Shown here: in pieces, positions 38,487-46,145 of the stretch
Layout: every line of letters starts with the position of its first letter
Numbering within the stretch: position 1 is the stretch's first letter
NCBI RefSeq assembly: GCF_024397895.1
Contig: NZ_CP073346.1
Coordinates: 1 to 64,000, forward strand
Origin: Pseudomonas benzenivorans
GTDB taxonomy: Bacteria; Pseudomonadota; Gammaproteobacteria; Pseudomonadales; Pseudomonadaceae
DNA: 64,000 nucleotides
Direction: 5' to 3'
The notes under the pieces: generated by a model
What the model saw: the letters and a program-made list of their open reading frames with translations, nothing else
What the model was told of the DNA's origin: nothing
The model's database searches: none
Program-made: the position numbers and the translations under genes

Positions 38487-39092
38487 ATGCGTAGAGGGTT
38501 GGTTGTTGCCGTTTTCGCTCTGCTGCTATCGGTGCAGACCGCCGTGGCCGAGACCGTGCTGGTCGTTGGCGATAGTATCAGCGCGGCTTTCGGCCTGGAT
38601 ACCCGCCAGGGCTGGGTCGCGCTGCTGCAGCAGCGCCTTTCCGAGCAGGGCTACCCGCATCAGGTGGTGAATGCTTCGATCAGTGGCGATACCAGTGCGG
38701 GAGGCGTCGCACGCCTGCCTGCGCTGCTTGCCGAGCACCGGCCGAGCCTGGTGATAGTGGAGCTGGGGGGCAACGATGGCTTGCGCGGGCAACCCCTGGC
38801 GCAATTGCAACAGAATCTTGCGGGCATGATCGATCTGGCCCGTGCCAGCGGTGCCCGCGTGCTGCTGGTAGGCATGCGCCTGCCGCCAAACTACGGCGCG
38901 CGTTACACCCTGGCGTTCGCCGGGGTGTTCACCCGTCTGGCCGAAGAGAAACGGGTCGCGCTGCTGCCATTCTTTCTCGAGGGGGTCGGCGGTGTGCCGG
39001 GCATGATGCAGAGTGACGGCATCCACCCCACTGCGGGCGCCCAACCGCGCCTTCTGGATAATCTCTGGCCGCTGCTGCAGCCACTGCTCTGA
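38487..39092 (+). CDS. tesA: Periplasmic SGNH esterase / acyl-CoA thioesterase I
   Basis: TesA is a multifunctional periplasmic thioesterase, esterase and lysophospholipase. The 201-residue precursor has a signal peptide (about 1-21), nucleophile Ser30 in VVGDSISAAFG, oxyanion Gly and Asn96 in GGND, and Asp176/His179 in SDGIHP. Two upstream in-frame ATGs exist (38463, 38475), but GGAG six bases before 38487 and the signal peptide position fix the start. It is divergent from the ABC ATPase gene. Confidence 0.94.
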   Translation: MRRGLVVAVFALLLSVQTAVAETVLVVGDSISAAFGLDTRQGWVALLQQRLSEQGYPHQVVNASISGDTSAGGVARLPALLAEHRPSLVIVELGGNDGLRGQPLAQLQQNLAGMIDLARASGARVLLVGMRLPPNYGARYTLAFAGVFTRLAEEKRVALLPFFLEGVGGVPGMMQSDGIHPTAGAQPRLLDNLWPLLQPLL

Positions 39093-39150
39093 CGGGCTTT
39101 TCTGCACTCGGCCTTTCGGCTAATGTGGCGCCCCCGCCCTGGAGCCCCCG

Positions 39151-39432
39151 ATGCCGCGTCCCGCCTGGTCTTTGCATGCCTACCAACTGATCGAGCCGGA
39201 TGAGCAGCTGGACCTGTTTGCCTGCCGGGAAGTGCGCCTGCATCTGGTCGCGCGACAGCTGGAGCTGGGCGAATACGCCGATCGCACGCTGTGCGGCGGC
39301 CTGCTGCCGGCGCGGCCACGCTGGCGCGGCCTGGATAAGCCGATGCTGCGCGACGCGCGCCTGTGCCCGGGGTGTCGCACGGCCTTCGAAGCCCAGCGCC
39401 GTGGTATCAGACCCGACTGGTCGACGCGCTGA
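39151..39432 (+). CDS. Small conserved protein with CPGC motif
   Basis: A 93-residue hydrophilic protein with no signal peptide. Near the C-terminus it carries LCPGC, and at about residue 49 a further LCGG, so it has cysteines that could bind a metal. GGAG six bases before the ATG supports the start. It lies between tesA and the L,D-transpeptidase gene. I do not recognise a family; it appears to be a Pseudomonas-specific small protein. Confidence 0.65.
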   Translation: MPRPAWSLHAYQLIEPDEQLDLFACREVRLHLVARQLELGEYADRTLCGGLLPARPRWRGLDKPMLRDARLCPGCRTAFEAQRRGIRPDWSTR

Positions 39433-39507
39433 GGGCTCCCGGAGCGTCCGCCGGCGGTGTACAATCGCCTATTGCATTTGTCAGCCATTCTTGCCAAGGA
39501 TTACCGG

Positions 39508-40464
39508 ATGTTGTCGCGCGTACCTGCCGTCGCTCGTTGCCTGCCGCTCGCCGCGCTGTTCGCCGCGGGCTCTGCCATTGCCCTGGAACTGCCCCTGCCG
39601 CCAGCCGGTGAGGACATCGTCGGTCAGGTACAGGTGGTCAAGGCCAAATACGAGGATACTTTTGCCGACCTGGGCGTGGCCAACGACCTCGGCTACCTGG
39701 AGATGATCGCCGCCAACCCAGGGGTGGATGCCTGGTTGCCGGGCGAGGGCACCGAGGTCATCCTGCCGACTCGGTTCATCCTGCCGCCGGGGCCACGCGA
39801 GGGGATCGTGATCAACCTCGCCGAATACCGCATGTATTACTTCCCGAAAGGGCAGAATGTGGTGCATACCTACCCGCTGGGGATCGGTCGCGAAGGCTGG
39901 AGCTCGCCGGTGGCCGAAACCCGGATCACGGCCAAGACCCCGAATCCGGGCTGGACTCCGCCCAAGTCGATCCTCGAAGAGCATGCCGCCGATGGCGACC
40001 CGTTGCCGTCCTACGTACCGCCGGGCCCCAACAATCCGCTCGGGCCTTACAAGATGACCCTGTCGGTACCGGGTTACCTGATCCACGGCACCAACAAGAA
40101 GTTCGGTATTGGTATGCGCGTCAGCCACGGTTGCTTCCGCATGCTCAACCAGAACGTGCTGCAACTCGCTGAGATGGTCCCGGTCGGCACGCCGGTCCGT
40201 ATTCTCAATGAGCCTTATAAGTTCGGCCGCAGCAACGGCAAGGTCTACCTCGAGGCGCACGCGCCGCTGGAGGACACCGGCGCGCCTTCGGTCGTCGACA
40301 AGCACACCGCAGTCATCAACGCACTGCTCAAGCGCGAAGAGCTGGGTGAGCTGCGCCTGGATTGGGAAGTGGTGCGCGAGGTGGTGGCGGCCGAAGATGG
40401 CCTGCCGGTGGAGATCGCCGAGCCCGATGCTGAAATGCTCAGCAAGGCAGAAACTGCGTTCTGA
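39508..40464 (+). CDS. L,D-transpeptidase (YkuD/ErfK family)
   Basis: A 318-residue exported L,D-transpeptidase. After a signal peptide (about 1-26) comes a LysM-like segment (about 43-90) and then the YkuD domain with His193 in LIHGT and the catalytic motif SHGCFR (His207, Cys209, Arg211). Such enzymes form 3-3 crosslinks or anchor Braun-type lipoprotein to peptidoglycan. The nearby oprI makes an anchoring role attractive, but this is inference. AAGGA seven bases before 39508 fixes the start. A terminator follows. Confidence 0.92.
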   Translation: MLSRVPAVARCLPLAALFAAGSAIALELPLPPAGEDIVGQVQVVKAKYEDTFADLGVANDLGYLEMIAANPGVDAWLPGEGTEVILPTRFILPPGPREGIVINLAEYRMYYFPKGQNVVHTYPLGIGREGWSSPVAETRITAKTPNPGWTPPKSILEEHAADGDPLPSYVPPGPNNPLGPYKMTLSVPGYLIHGTNKKFGIGMRVSHGCFRMLNQNVLQLAEMVPVGTPVRILNEPYKFGRSNGKVYLEAHAPLEDTGAPSVVDKHTAVINALLKREELGELRLDWEVVREVVAAEDGLPVEIAEPDAEMLSKAETAF

Positions 40465-40479
40465 TTGAGCGCTACCGAT

Positions 40480-40516
40480 AAAAAACCCGCCATGCGCCAG
40501 CATCGGCGGGTTTTTT
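40480..40516 (+). terminator. Terminator of the L,D-transpeptidase gene
   Basis: AAAAAACCCGCC pairs with GGCGGGTTTTTT around a 13-base loop, 15 bases after the stop codon. It is followed by six T residues. Confidence 0.88.
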
Positions 40517-40548
40517 ATTGCCGTTGGCAGTCACGCTATTTGCAAGGC

Positions 40549-40556
40549 AATAAAAA
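40549..40556. repeat. Target-site duplication, left copy
   Basis: AATAAAAA directly precedes the left inverted repeat and is repeated at 41593-41600. Eight-base duplications are typical of the IS1595 family. Confidence 0.9.
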
Positions 40557-41592
40557 GGCTATGTACCAACGATGTGTTGCGAGTACTAATCTAAACGGCA
40601 GAGTTCCAATCAGGAGGTCTGCCGATTATGGATACTCAAGCCTTTCACCACTGGCTGGCTCAACTGAGCCAACTCAGCGCCCATCAGAAATCTACGCTTC
40701 ATCAGGCACTGCGGAACCCGCCGGCGACAGAAGTGCTCGATTGCCTGCCGGCGCTGCAGCGTTGCCCGCATTGCCAGACCAATGCGAATCAGCTTGCGCC
40801 CTGGGGTTGGTCGCGCAGTCTGCGCCGCTATCGTTGCCGTAGTTGTCGACGGACTTGCACCGCGCGCTCAGCAACAGGCCTTGCCCGCCTGCACTACCCC
40901 GAACGCTGGAAAGACTACGCCCAGGCACTGATTGACGGGCTTAGCGTGCGCAAGGCGGCCCAGGCATGCGGCATCAGCAAAAACACCGCTTTCCTCTGGA
41001 GGCACCGCTTCCTGGCTGCAGCGGCTGAGCATCACGCCACGCATGAGGCAGGGATTGTCGAAGTGGATGAGACGTTCTTTCTGGAGTCCTTCAAGGGCCA
41101 GAGGCAGTTGCCTCGGCCGCCCCGTAAACGAGGTGGGGTGAGCGTGACCCGCGGCACGGGTAAAGACCAGATCCCGGTGATGGTGGTGCGCGACCGGGAG
41201 GGCCACACCGCTGACTTCAAGTTGGCCAAGCTCGATGCCAATCATGTGCGAGAGGCGTTGATGCCGCTGATCGACCGGGAGGCCGTGCTCTGCAGTGACG
41301 GGGCGGCAGTCTATGCCAGCTTTGCCCGGGCACAGGGCATCACCCATCAGGTCGTGCATGCCCGCCCCGGCCAGCGAGTGCGCCAAGGCGCTTTCCATAT
41401 TCAGAACGTCAACGCCTACCACAGCCGCTTGAAGAGCTGGATGACCCGCTTTCACGGCGTGGCCACCCGCTACCTCCCGAATTACCTGGGCTGGCGCCGC
41501 ATGCTAGAGCGCTATCAGCGGAATATTCGGCCGGCTCACTGCATTCAGGAGGCGGTAGGCAGAACCCTGCAACACGCTATTGGTACATAGCC
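40557..41592 (+). mobile_element. IS1595-family insertion sequence, complete (1036 bp)
   Basis: The element has imperfect terminal inverted repeats of about 24 bases: both ends read GGCTATGTACCAA inward, then four differing bases, then GTGTTGC. An intact transposase gene lies inside and an 8-base duplication flanks it. All parts look functional, which suggests recent insertion. The duplicated target AATAAAAA is the U-tract of the oprI terminator. Confidence 0.95.
40628..41590 (+). CDS. IS1595-family transposase
   Basis: A 320-residue transposase. It has an N-terminal zinc ribbon with Cys46/Cys49 (CPHC) and Cys70/Cys73 (CRSC), a helix-turn-helix ([16 protein letters not shown]) and a catalytic core with Asp147 in VDETFF, Asp224 in CSDGA, and the [12 protein letters not shown] segment holding the Asn (about 262) and Lys269. 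This DDNK-type set is the mark of IS1595 transposases. AGGAGG lies ten bases before the ATG. The frame is intact, and its stop codon lies inside the right terminal repeat. Confidence 0.95.
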   Translation: MDTQAFHHWLAQLSQLSAHQKSTLHQALRNPPATEVLDCLPALQRCPHCQTNANQLAPWGWSRSLRRYRCRSCRRTCTARSATGLARLHYPERWKDYAQALIDGLSVRKAAQACGISKNTAFLWRHRFLAAAAEHHATHEAGIVEVDETFFLESFKGQRQLPRPPRKRGGVSVTRGTGKDQIPVMVVRDREGHTADFKLAKLDANHVREALMPLIDREAVLCSDGAAVYASFARAQGITHQVVHARPGQRVRQGAFHIQNVNAYHSRLKSWMTRFHGVATRYLPNYLGWRRMLERYQRNIRPAHCIQEAVGRTLQHAIGT

Positions 41593-41600
41593 AATAAAAA
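41593..41600. repeat. Target-site duplication, right copy
   Basis: AATAAAAA repeats the left flank exactly and runs straight into the oprI terminator stem. Confidence 0.9.
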
Positions 41601-41625
41601 AGCCGACCCAGAAACTGGGTCGGCT
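41601..41625 (-). terminator. Terminator of oprI
   Basis: An 11-bp perfect stem (AGCCGACCCAG with CTGGGTCGGCT, loop AAA) lies 23 bases after the oprI stop. On the minus strand the stem is followed by TTTTTATT, which is the IS target duplication, so the insertion left one full copy of the U-tract. Confidence 0.92.
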
Positions 41626-41648
41626 CTTCTAACAGCCGTTGCGGGCTA

Positions 41649-41900
41649 TTACTTGCGGCTGGCTTTTTCCAGCATGCGCAGAGCGCGCTCATTGGCTTCG
41701 TCAGCGGTCTGCTGAGCCTTCTGAGCAGCGGCCAGAGCCTCATCAGCCTTGCGGTAGGCTTCATCGGCACGGGCTTGAGCGCGAGCGGCTGCGTCTTCGG
41801 TAGCAGTCAGGCGCGCTTCAGTTTCTTTGGACATGCTGCTGCAACCGGTAGCCAGAACAGCGGCCAGGGCCAGAGCAGAGAATTTCAGAACGTTGTTCAT
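41649..41900 (-). CDS. oprI: Major outer-membrane lipoprotein I
   Basis: OprI is the abundant Lpp-like lipoprotein of Pseudomonas that links the outer membrane to peptidoglycan. The 83-residue precursor has a signal peptide with lipobox LATGC (lipidated Cys20), an alanine-rich coiled-coil of heptads and a C-terminal RK for possible peptidoglycan attachment. Length and sequence are as in P. aeruginosa. AGGGG lies seven bases before the ATG, and a promoter and terminator are visible. The IS lies directly behind its terminator. Confidence 0.98.
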   Translation of the reverse strand: MNNVLKFSALALAAVLATGCSSMSKETEARLTATEDAAARAQARADEAYRKADEALAAAQKAQQTADEANERALRMLEKASRK

Positions 41901-41967
41901 CGTGATCCCCTAGGGTGGAGTTTTCCATAAAAGCAATTTCCAAACGGTAGGAAATTAGCCGGCGTAC

Positions 41968-41995
41968 ATACTACCCATAACTTGACGCAAGTAAA
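41968..41995 (-). promoter_or_regulatory. Predicted sigma-70 promoter of oprI
   Basis: On the minus strand TTTACT (41995-41990) and TAGTAT (41973-41968) are 16 bases apart. This predicts a leader of about 60 bases before the ATG. AT-rich sequence lies further upstream, as expected for a very strong promoter. Confidence 0.55.
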
Positions 41996-42470
41996 CGGAG
42001 TGAAGGCTGGCGCAGCATGTTTTTTTCTCCACATTGCGGCAAGCACCTACAAGTTGTGCTGCTTTGTATAAAAAACATACAAGCAACGCAGGGGTGGCAA
42101 GGTTTGCACTACTTAAGATTGTGTGACAGACGCCAACAAACTTGTCCGTGACCCAGCAGAAGCCAAGCATCACGGACCCAGTGAGCAGCGAAACGAGATG
42201 GAAGTGGGGAAGATCCAGGGCAGGGGATTGAAGGGGCCATCGATCTCCCTTCGATTCTCCAGCGAGCGATGGGCTGGGTCAAAACAGGCGCTGCTGAAGC
42301 TTCCCCTGGGCGTTATCGAGGCTAACGGCTACCAAGCGTACTCGTTGCACGTTACTCCCGCCCGTCCGGGCGCGCTAAGCCCTTGATTCAACATGGCCGA
42401 TCCAGGGGTTGCCTGATAAGCTCCCTTCACTTGCATCTAGGAATTGCCTTCTCCAGCCAAGGAAGCGTTT
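41996..42470. other. Unexplained non-coding stretch upstream of oprI
   Basis: No convincing gene was found. The region holds an AT-rich hairpin near 42061-42085 and an 8-bp perfect inverted repeat, GTCCGTGA (42144-42151) with TCACGGAC (42170-42177), separated by 18 bases. An 87-codon frame at 42123-42386 has no recognisable protein features. A small RNA or a degraded gene cannot be excluded. Confidence 0.4.
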
Positions 42471-43736
42471 ATGTCGAAGTTGATTAAGTGGGGCGTGCTG
42501 GCGGTGCTGGCGATCGCGGTGTTGATCAAGCTGTCACTGTGGTTGTCGGTGCGTTCGGTCATGGACGATGCTGCACGGCAGTTGTCGCCCATCATGGATA
42601 TTCGCTACGGCGGCATCACCTCTTCCTTCGATGGTCGGGTTGGCCTCAGCGACGTGGTAATCCGCGTTCCGGCCATGGGCGACAGCCTGCAGGTGGATCA
42701 TGCCGAACTGAAATTCGAGGGACTCGGAGAACTGCTGCGTTTCAAGGAGCGCCTGGCCGAGGGCAAGTTTCCCGAGCAGATGGCGGTCAACCTCGAGGGC
42801 TTGAGCCTGAACGTCCACGGCCCATTCATGCGTCAGCTCTATTCGGCGCCGGCCGAGCGTAGCCTGTTCACGGCGATGGGCGAGGTGGCGTGCGGAAAGA
42901 TCCGCACCATTGGTGCAGACGAGTTGCTGGACATGGGCTATCGCACTTTCGAGACCGATGGCCAGTTTTCCTACTGGTTCCAGCCCGGCGCGAAGACGCT
43001 CAGCTTCAGCCTGACCTCCGACACGCGCGATATGGGCGAACTGCGCGTGGCCCTGTCGGTCATGAATATGCCGGATAACCCGGGCGATCTGCGGGTCAAC
43101 CCGCCACGGGTGCAACGGGTCAGCGTTGAGATCAACGACAACCAATACCAGCGCAAGGTGCAGGACTACTGCGCCGCCAAGCTGGGCTTGGAGCGCGAGG
43201 CCTATCTGAAGGTTGCGGTCGAACAATTCGAGAAGGTCCTGCGCAGCCAGCGCATTGCCTTGGACAAGCCGCTTGTGGATGCTTATGCGGACTACCTGGA
43301 GGATCCACAGACCCTGCGTGTAGAGCTGGAGCCGACTGAGGGCATGGCCTGGGGTGGCTTGCAGTTCTTCGACCCCAAGGATGTACTGGCGATGCTGCGG
43401 CCCGTGGTGCTGGTCAATCGACAGGCTGTGCAGCCTTTGGGCTTTTCCTGGGTCGATCCGACTTCACGCCCGGCGCGCGCTGTCGAGGCGGGCGAAGTCG
43501 AGGAAAGGGTCGGTTCAGTGGCGGCAGGGGCGCGCACCGGCTTTGTCAGCGTATCCAGCTTGGCTGATCATGTTGGTAAGCGTTTGCGTTTCGTCACCTA
43601 CGATGGCATGTATTATCAGGGTATCCTGACGCGCGTCGCCAACAACAAGGCCTATCTCCGCCTGCAGGCGGGCAACGGCACGGCACAGATGTCGCTTCGC
43701 CTGGAAAAAATCGATAAGGTCCGGGTGCAGTTCTAG
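42471..43736 (+). CDS. Membrane-anchored protein of unknown function with Sm-like C-terminus
   Basis: A 421-residue protein with one N-terminal transmembrane helix (about 7-26), then a mainly periplasmic beta-rich domain, and a C-terminal stretch of about 55 residues starting GKRLRFVTYDGMYYQG and ending LEKIDKVRV, whose strand pattern recalls Sm/LSm or SH3-like barrels. AAGGAA precedes the ATG at 42471. It lies just before a small acetyltransferase gene on the same strand. I do not know its function. The topology (domain outside) is predicted from a short, weakly charged N-terminus. Confidence 0.75.
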   Translation: MSKLIKWGVLAVLAIAVLIKLSLWLSVRSVMDDAARQLSPIMDIRYGGITSSFDGRVGLSDVVIRVPAMGDSLQVDHAELKFEGLGELLRFKERLAEGKFPEQMAVNLEGLSLNVHGPFMRQLYSAPAERSLFTAMGEVACGKIRTIGADELLDMGYRTFETDGQFSYWFQPGAKTLSFSLTSDTRDMGELRVALSVMNMPDNPGDLRVNPPRVQRVSVEINDNQYQRKVQDYCAAKLGLEREAYLKVAVEQFEKVLRSQRIALDKPLVDAYADYLEDPQTLRVELEPTEGMAWGGLQFFDPKDVLAMLRPVVLVNRQAVQPLGFSWVDPTSRPARAVEAGEVEERVGSVAAGARTGFVSVSSLADHVGKRLRFVTYDGMYYQGILTRVANNKAYLRLQAGNGTAQMSLRLEKIDKVRVQF

Positions 43737-43755
43737 ATTCATGAGAGGAGTCGCA

Positions 43756-44037
43756 ATGAGCAAGGCGTTGTCCATTCACCATGACCAGCGGGGTCACCAG
43801 TTCGAGACCACCGTGGATGGCGATCGTGCTTACCTGGCCTACATGGACCTGGGCAAGCAGACCTTGGACATCTACCGCACCTTTGTGCCGAACTCGCTGC
43901 GCGGCCAGGGAATTGCCGCCGCACTGACCGAGCATGCCCTGCAATATGCCGAGCGAATTGGCTATACGGTGATTCCCTCGTGCTCCTATGTCGAGCGCTA
44001 TATCGAGCGCCGTCAACGCCTCGTCGAAAAGACCTGA
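43756..44037 (+). CDS. GNAT-like small N-acetyltransferase (YjdJ/COG2388 type)
   Basis: A 93-residue protein of the short GNAT group. It shows VPNSLRGQGIAAAL, the acetyl-CoA pyrophosphate-binding loop (RGQGIA), and the C-terminal VIPSCSYVERYIER typical of YjdJ-like proteins, which lack the N-terminal part of full GNAT folds. AGGAG six bases upstream fixes the ATG at 43756. It is followed by a terminator shared with the DAHP synthase gene. Substrate unknown. Confidence 0.88.
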   Translation: MSKALSIHHDQRGHQFETTVDGDRAYLAYMDLGKQTLDIYRTFVPNSLRGQGIAAALTEHALQYAERIGYTVIPSCSYVERYIERRQRLVEKT

Positions 44038-44053
44038 CCCTCTGCTTGCAGAC

Positions 44054-44086
44054 ACAAAAAAGCCGGGGCATGCCCGGCTTTTTTGT
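44054..44086. terminator. Bidirectional terminator
   Basis: A perfect 14-bp stem, ACAAAAAAGCCGGG with CCCGGCTTTTTTGT, and a 5-base loop lie between convergent genes. Confidence 0.93.
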
Positions 44087-44092
44087 GCGTGA

Positions 44093-45181
44093 TCAACCGC
44101 GTTGCCGGTTGGGCAGCACTTCCTTGAGCTTGGCGTGCATGCCGCGCAGGGTTTTCTCCGTGCTGTCCCAGTCGATGCAGGCATCGGTGATGGACACACC
44201 GTACTTGAGCTGAGCGAGATCCTTGGGAATCGACTGATTACCCCAGCCCAAGTGGCTTTCCACCATCAGGCCGACGATCGACTGGTTGCCCTCGAGAATC
44301 TGGTTGGCGACGTTGTCCATGACCAGCGGCTGCAGCGCCGGATCCTTGTTGGAGTTGGCGTGGCTGCAGTCGACCATGATGTTCGGGCGGATTCCGGCTT
44401 TGGTCAGTTCCTGCTCACACACGGCAACACTGACCGAGTCGTAGTTCGGCTTGCCGTTGCCGCCGCGCAGGACCACGTGGCCGTAGGCGTTGCCCTTGGT
44501 GGTGACAATGGATACGCCGCCTTCCTGGTTGATGCCCAGGAAGCGATGCGGGCTGGAGACCGACTGCAGGGCGTTGATCGCCACCGTCAGGCCGCCATCG
44601 GTGCCGTTCTTGAAGCCCACGGCAGAGGACAGGCCGGAGGCCATTTCGCGATGGGTCTGGGATTCGGTGGTGCGCGCCCCAATGGCCGACCAGCTGATCA
44701 GGTCCTGCAGATATTGCGGTGAAATCGGATCCAACGCCTCGGTTGCCGTCGGCAGGCCCATTTCGGCCAAGTCGCGCAGCAGCTGACGACCAATGTGCAG
44801 GCCGTCCTGGATCTTGAAGGAGTCGTCCAGGTATGGATCGTTGATCAGGCCTTTCCAGCCGACTGTGGTTCGCGGTTTCTCGAAATAGACGCGCATCACC
44901 AAGTACAGGCTGTCCGACACTTCAGCGGCGAGCACCTTGAGGCGTTCGGCATACTCATGGGCGGCCTTGATGTCGTGGATCGAGCAGGGCCCCACCACCA
45001 CGAACAGGCGATGGTCCTTGCCATCGAGAATGTCGCGAATCACCTGGCGGCCCGTCGCGACGGTCTTCAAGGCGGAGTCGGTCAGGGGGATTTCGCGCTT
45101 GAGCTGCGCAGGGGTGATCAGGGTCTCGTTGGAGGCAACGTTCAGATCGTCGATCGGTAAATCAGCCATCGTGCTTTTCAT
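44093..45181 (-). CDS. 3-deoxy-7-phosphoheptulonate (DAHP) synthase, class I
   Basis: First enzyme of the shikimate pathway: it condenses phosphoenolpyruvate and erythrose 4-phosphate. The 362-residue protein is a type I-alpha (AroFGH-like) enzyme with VVVGPCSIHD holding the metal-binding Cys, the GARTTESQTHREMASGL substrate loop, GFKNGTDG and the MVDCSHANSNK metal site. The N-terminal extension suggests feedback control by an aromatic amino acid; which one cannot be read from sequence. A second ATG five codons in (45169) is an alternative start, and neither has a strong ribosome site. Confidence 0.95.
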   Translation of the reverse strand: MKSTMADLPIDDLNVASNETLITPAQLKREIPLTDSALKTVATGRQVIRDILDGKDHRLFVVVGPCSIHDIKAAHEYAERLKVLAAEVSDSLYLVMRVYFEKPRTTVGWKGLINDPYLDDSFKIQDGLHIGRQLLRDLAEMGLPTATEALDPISPQYLQDLISWSAIGARTTESQTHREMASGLSSAVGFKNGTDGGLTVAINALQSVSSPHRFLGINQEGGVSIVTTKGNAYGHVVLRGGNGKPNYDSVSVAVCEQELTKAGIRPNIMVDCSHANSNKDPALQPLVMDNVANQILEGNQSIVGLMVESHLGWGNQSIPKDLAQLKYGVSITDACIDWDSTEKTLRGMHAKLKEVLPNRQRG

Positions 45182-45340
45182 CAGGTCAGGGTCGTCAGGT
45201 CACGGGTGCCGGCCGCCAGCGATCCCCGTGTGGCGGAGCACAGCAATATGGGCACAGCGGGGAACCTGAACCTTAGCGCGTTAAGGGCTGGCGAGACAAT
45301 GGGGCGAAGGCCGTTAGTCGGCCCGCGGGGGTGTCGAGCG

Positions 45341-45760
45341 TCAAGTCAGGCCGGCATCGGAGAATTCGGCGGCGTGCTGGGCGATCCATTCCTGCGCGAC
45401 ATTTTCTATCTGCAGTTGATGGCCCACTTCCCGCTCGCGCTGTCGGCGATAGTGCTCGATCTGACAGACTTGTTCGACCATGCGTGCGCGAAACAGGGTG
45501 TCCTCGTCGGTAAAGGCGATGCCGACGAGGTAGTCGTCTTCCAGCTTATGGCACCAGGCGACCACGCCCGCATATCGCGCCTGCTCGCCGAGCAACGGAA
45601 TCCGCAGTTCAACTGCGGTGCCGCGGCGAAAACCACGGCTGGAGTTGCATGCCACGCCGCCGAGACTGATATTGTTCAATCGCTGTCTGGGCATGAAATC
45701 TTGTTTGCGGAGCACCAGCTCCACTGGCATATCACTGGGATGACGCAAGAAGCGACGCAT
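45341..45760 (-). CDS. PilZ domain protein (cyclic-di-GMP binding)
   Basis: A 139-residue PilZ protein. The c-di-GMP motif is complete: RRFLR at residues 2-6 and NISLGG at about 29-34. A charged helical tail follows the barrel. The RRxxR at the extreme N-terminus requires the ATG at 45760, so the start is secure. That start codon overlaps the start of the divergent thioredoxin-like gene within CATG. The output partner is unknown. Confidence 0.9.
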   Translation of the reverse strand: MRRFLRHPSDMPVELVLRKQDFMPRQRLNNISLGGVACNSSRGFRRGTAVELRIPLLGEQARYAGVVAWCHKLEDDYLVGIAFTDEDTLFRARMVEQVCQIEHYRRQREREVGHQLQIENVAQEWIAQHAAEFSDAGLT

Positions 45761-46145
45761 GACTACCGACCCCCAATGCCATCAATTTGACATCGTTAAC
45801 CTGAGTATAGTGAAGGAACTGCATCTGACAGATTTAGATGCGGATCGTCGCCTGCTCGATCTACCCGGCACCTCCTTGCTTGTTTTTACCAGCACAGGTT
45901 GTGCCAGCTGCCGTTGGGCGCGTCGGGAGTTGCCGCTGTTGCGCTTGCCGGTGGCACGCCTGGCCTGGGTAGACGCCGGCGATAATGCCGGACTGGTGGC
46001 ACGCTATGAAGTGTTTCACCTGCCCGCGCTGTTCATCGTGCGCGACGGTCAATTTTACGGCGCGGTGCGTTGTCGTCTACGTGCCGACGAACTGCGTGAA
46101 GCCTTAACTGTGGCCTTGTGCCGCCCCGCGGAGGAGCTTCCTTGA
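45759..46145 (+). CDS. Thioredoxin-like protein
   Basis: A 128-residue thioredoxin-fold protein with the redox motif CASC (Cys48, Cys51) in STGCASCRWARRE and cis-proline Pro89 in FHLPALFIV. There is no signal peptide, so it should be cytoplasmic. The ATG at 45759 shares bases with the divergent PilZ start. A GTG at codon 18 (AGTATAGTG) is a possible later start, since the first 17 residues are outside the fold. The stop overlaps the TTG start of panE, so the two are coupled. Confidence 0.85.
   Translation: MTTDPQCHQFDIVNLSIVKELHLTDLDADRRLLDLPGTSLLVFTSTGCASCRWARRELPLLRLPVARLAWVDAGDNAGLVARYEVFHLPALFIVRDGQFYGAVRCRLRADELREALTVALCRPAEELP

Noticed and set aside
42123..42386. An 87-codon frame upstream of the membrane-anchored protein gene
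   Set aside because: No ATG or ribosome site of note, no recognisable motif. Treated as unexplained non-coding sequence instead.
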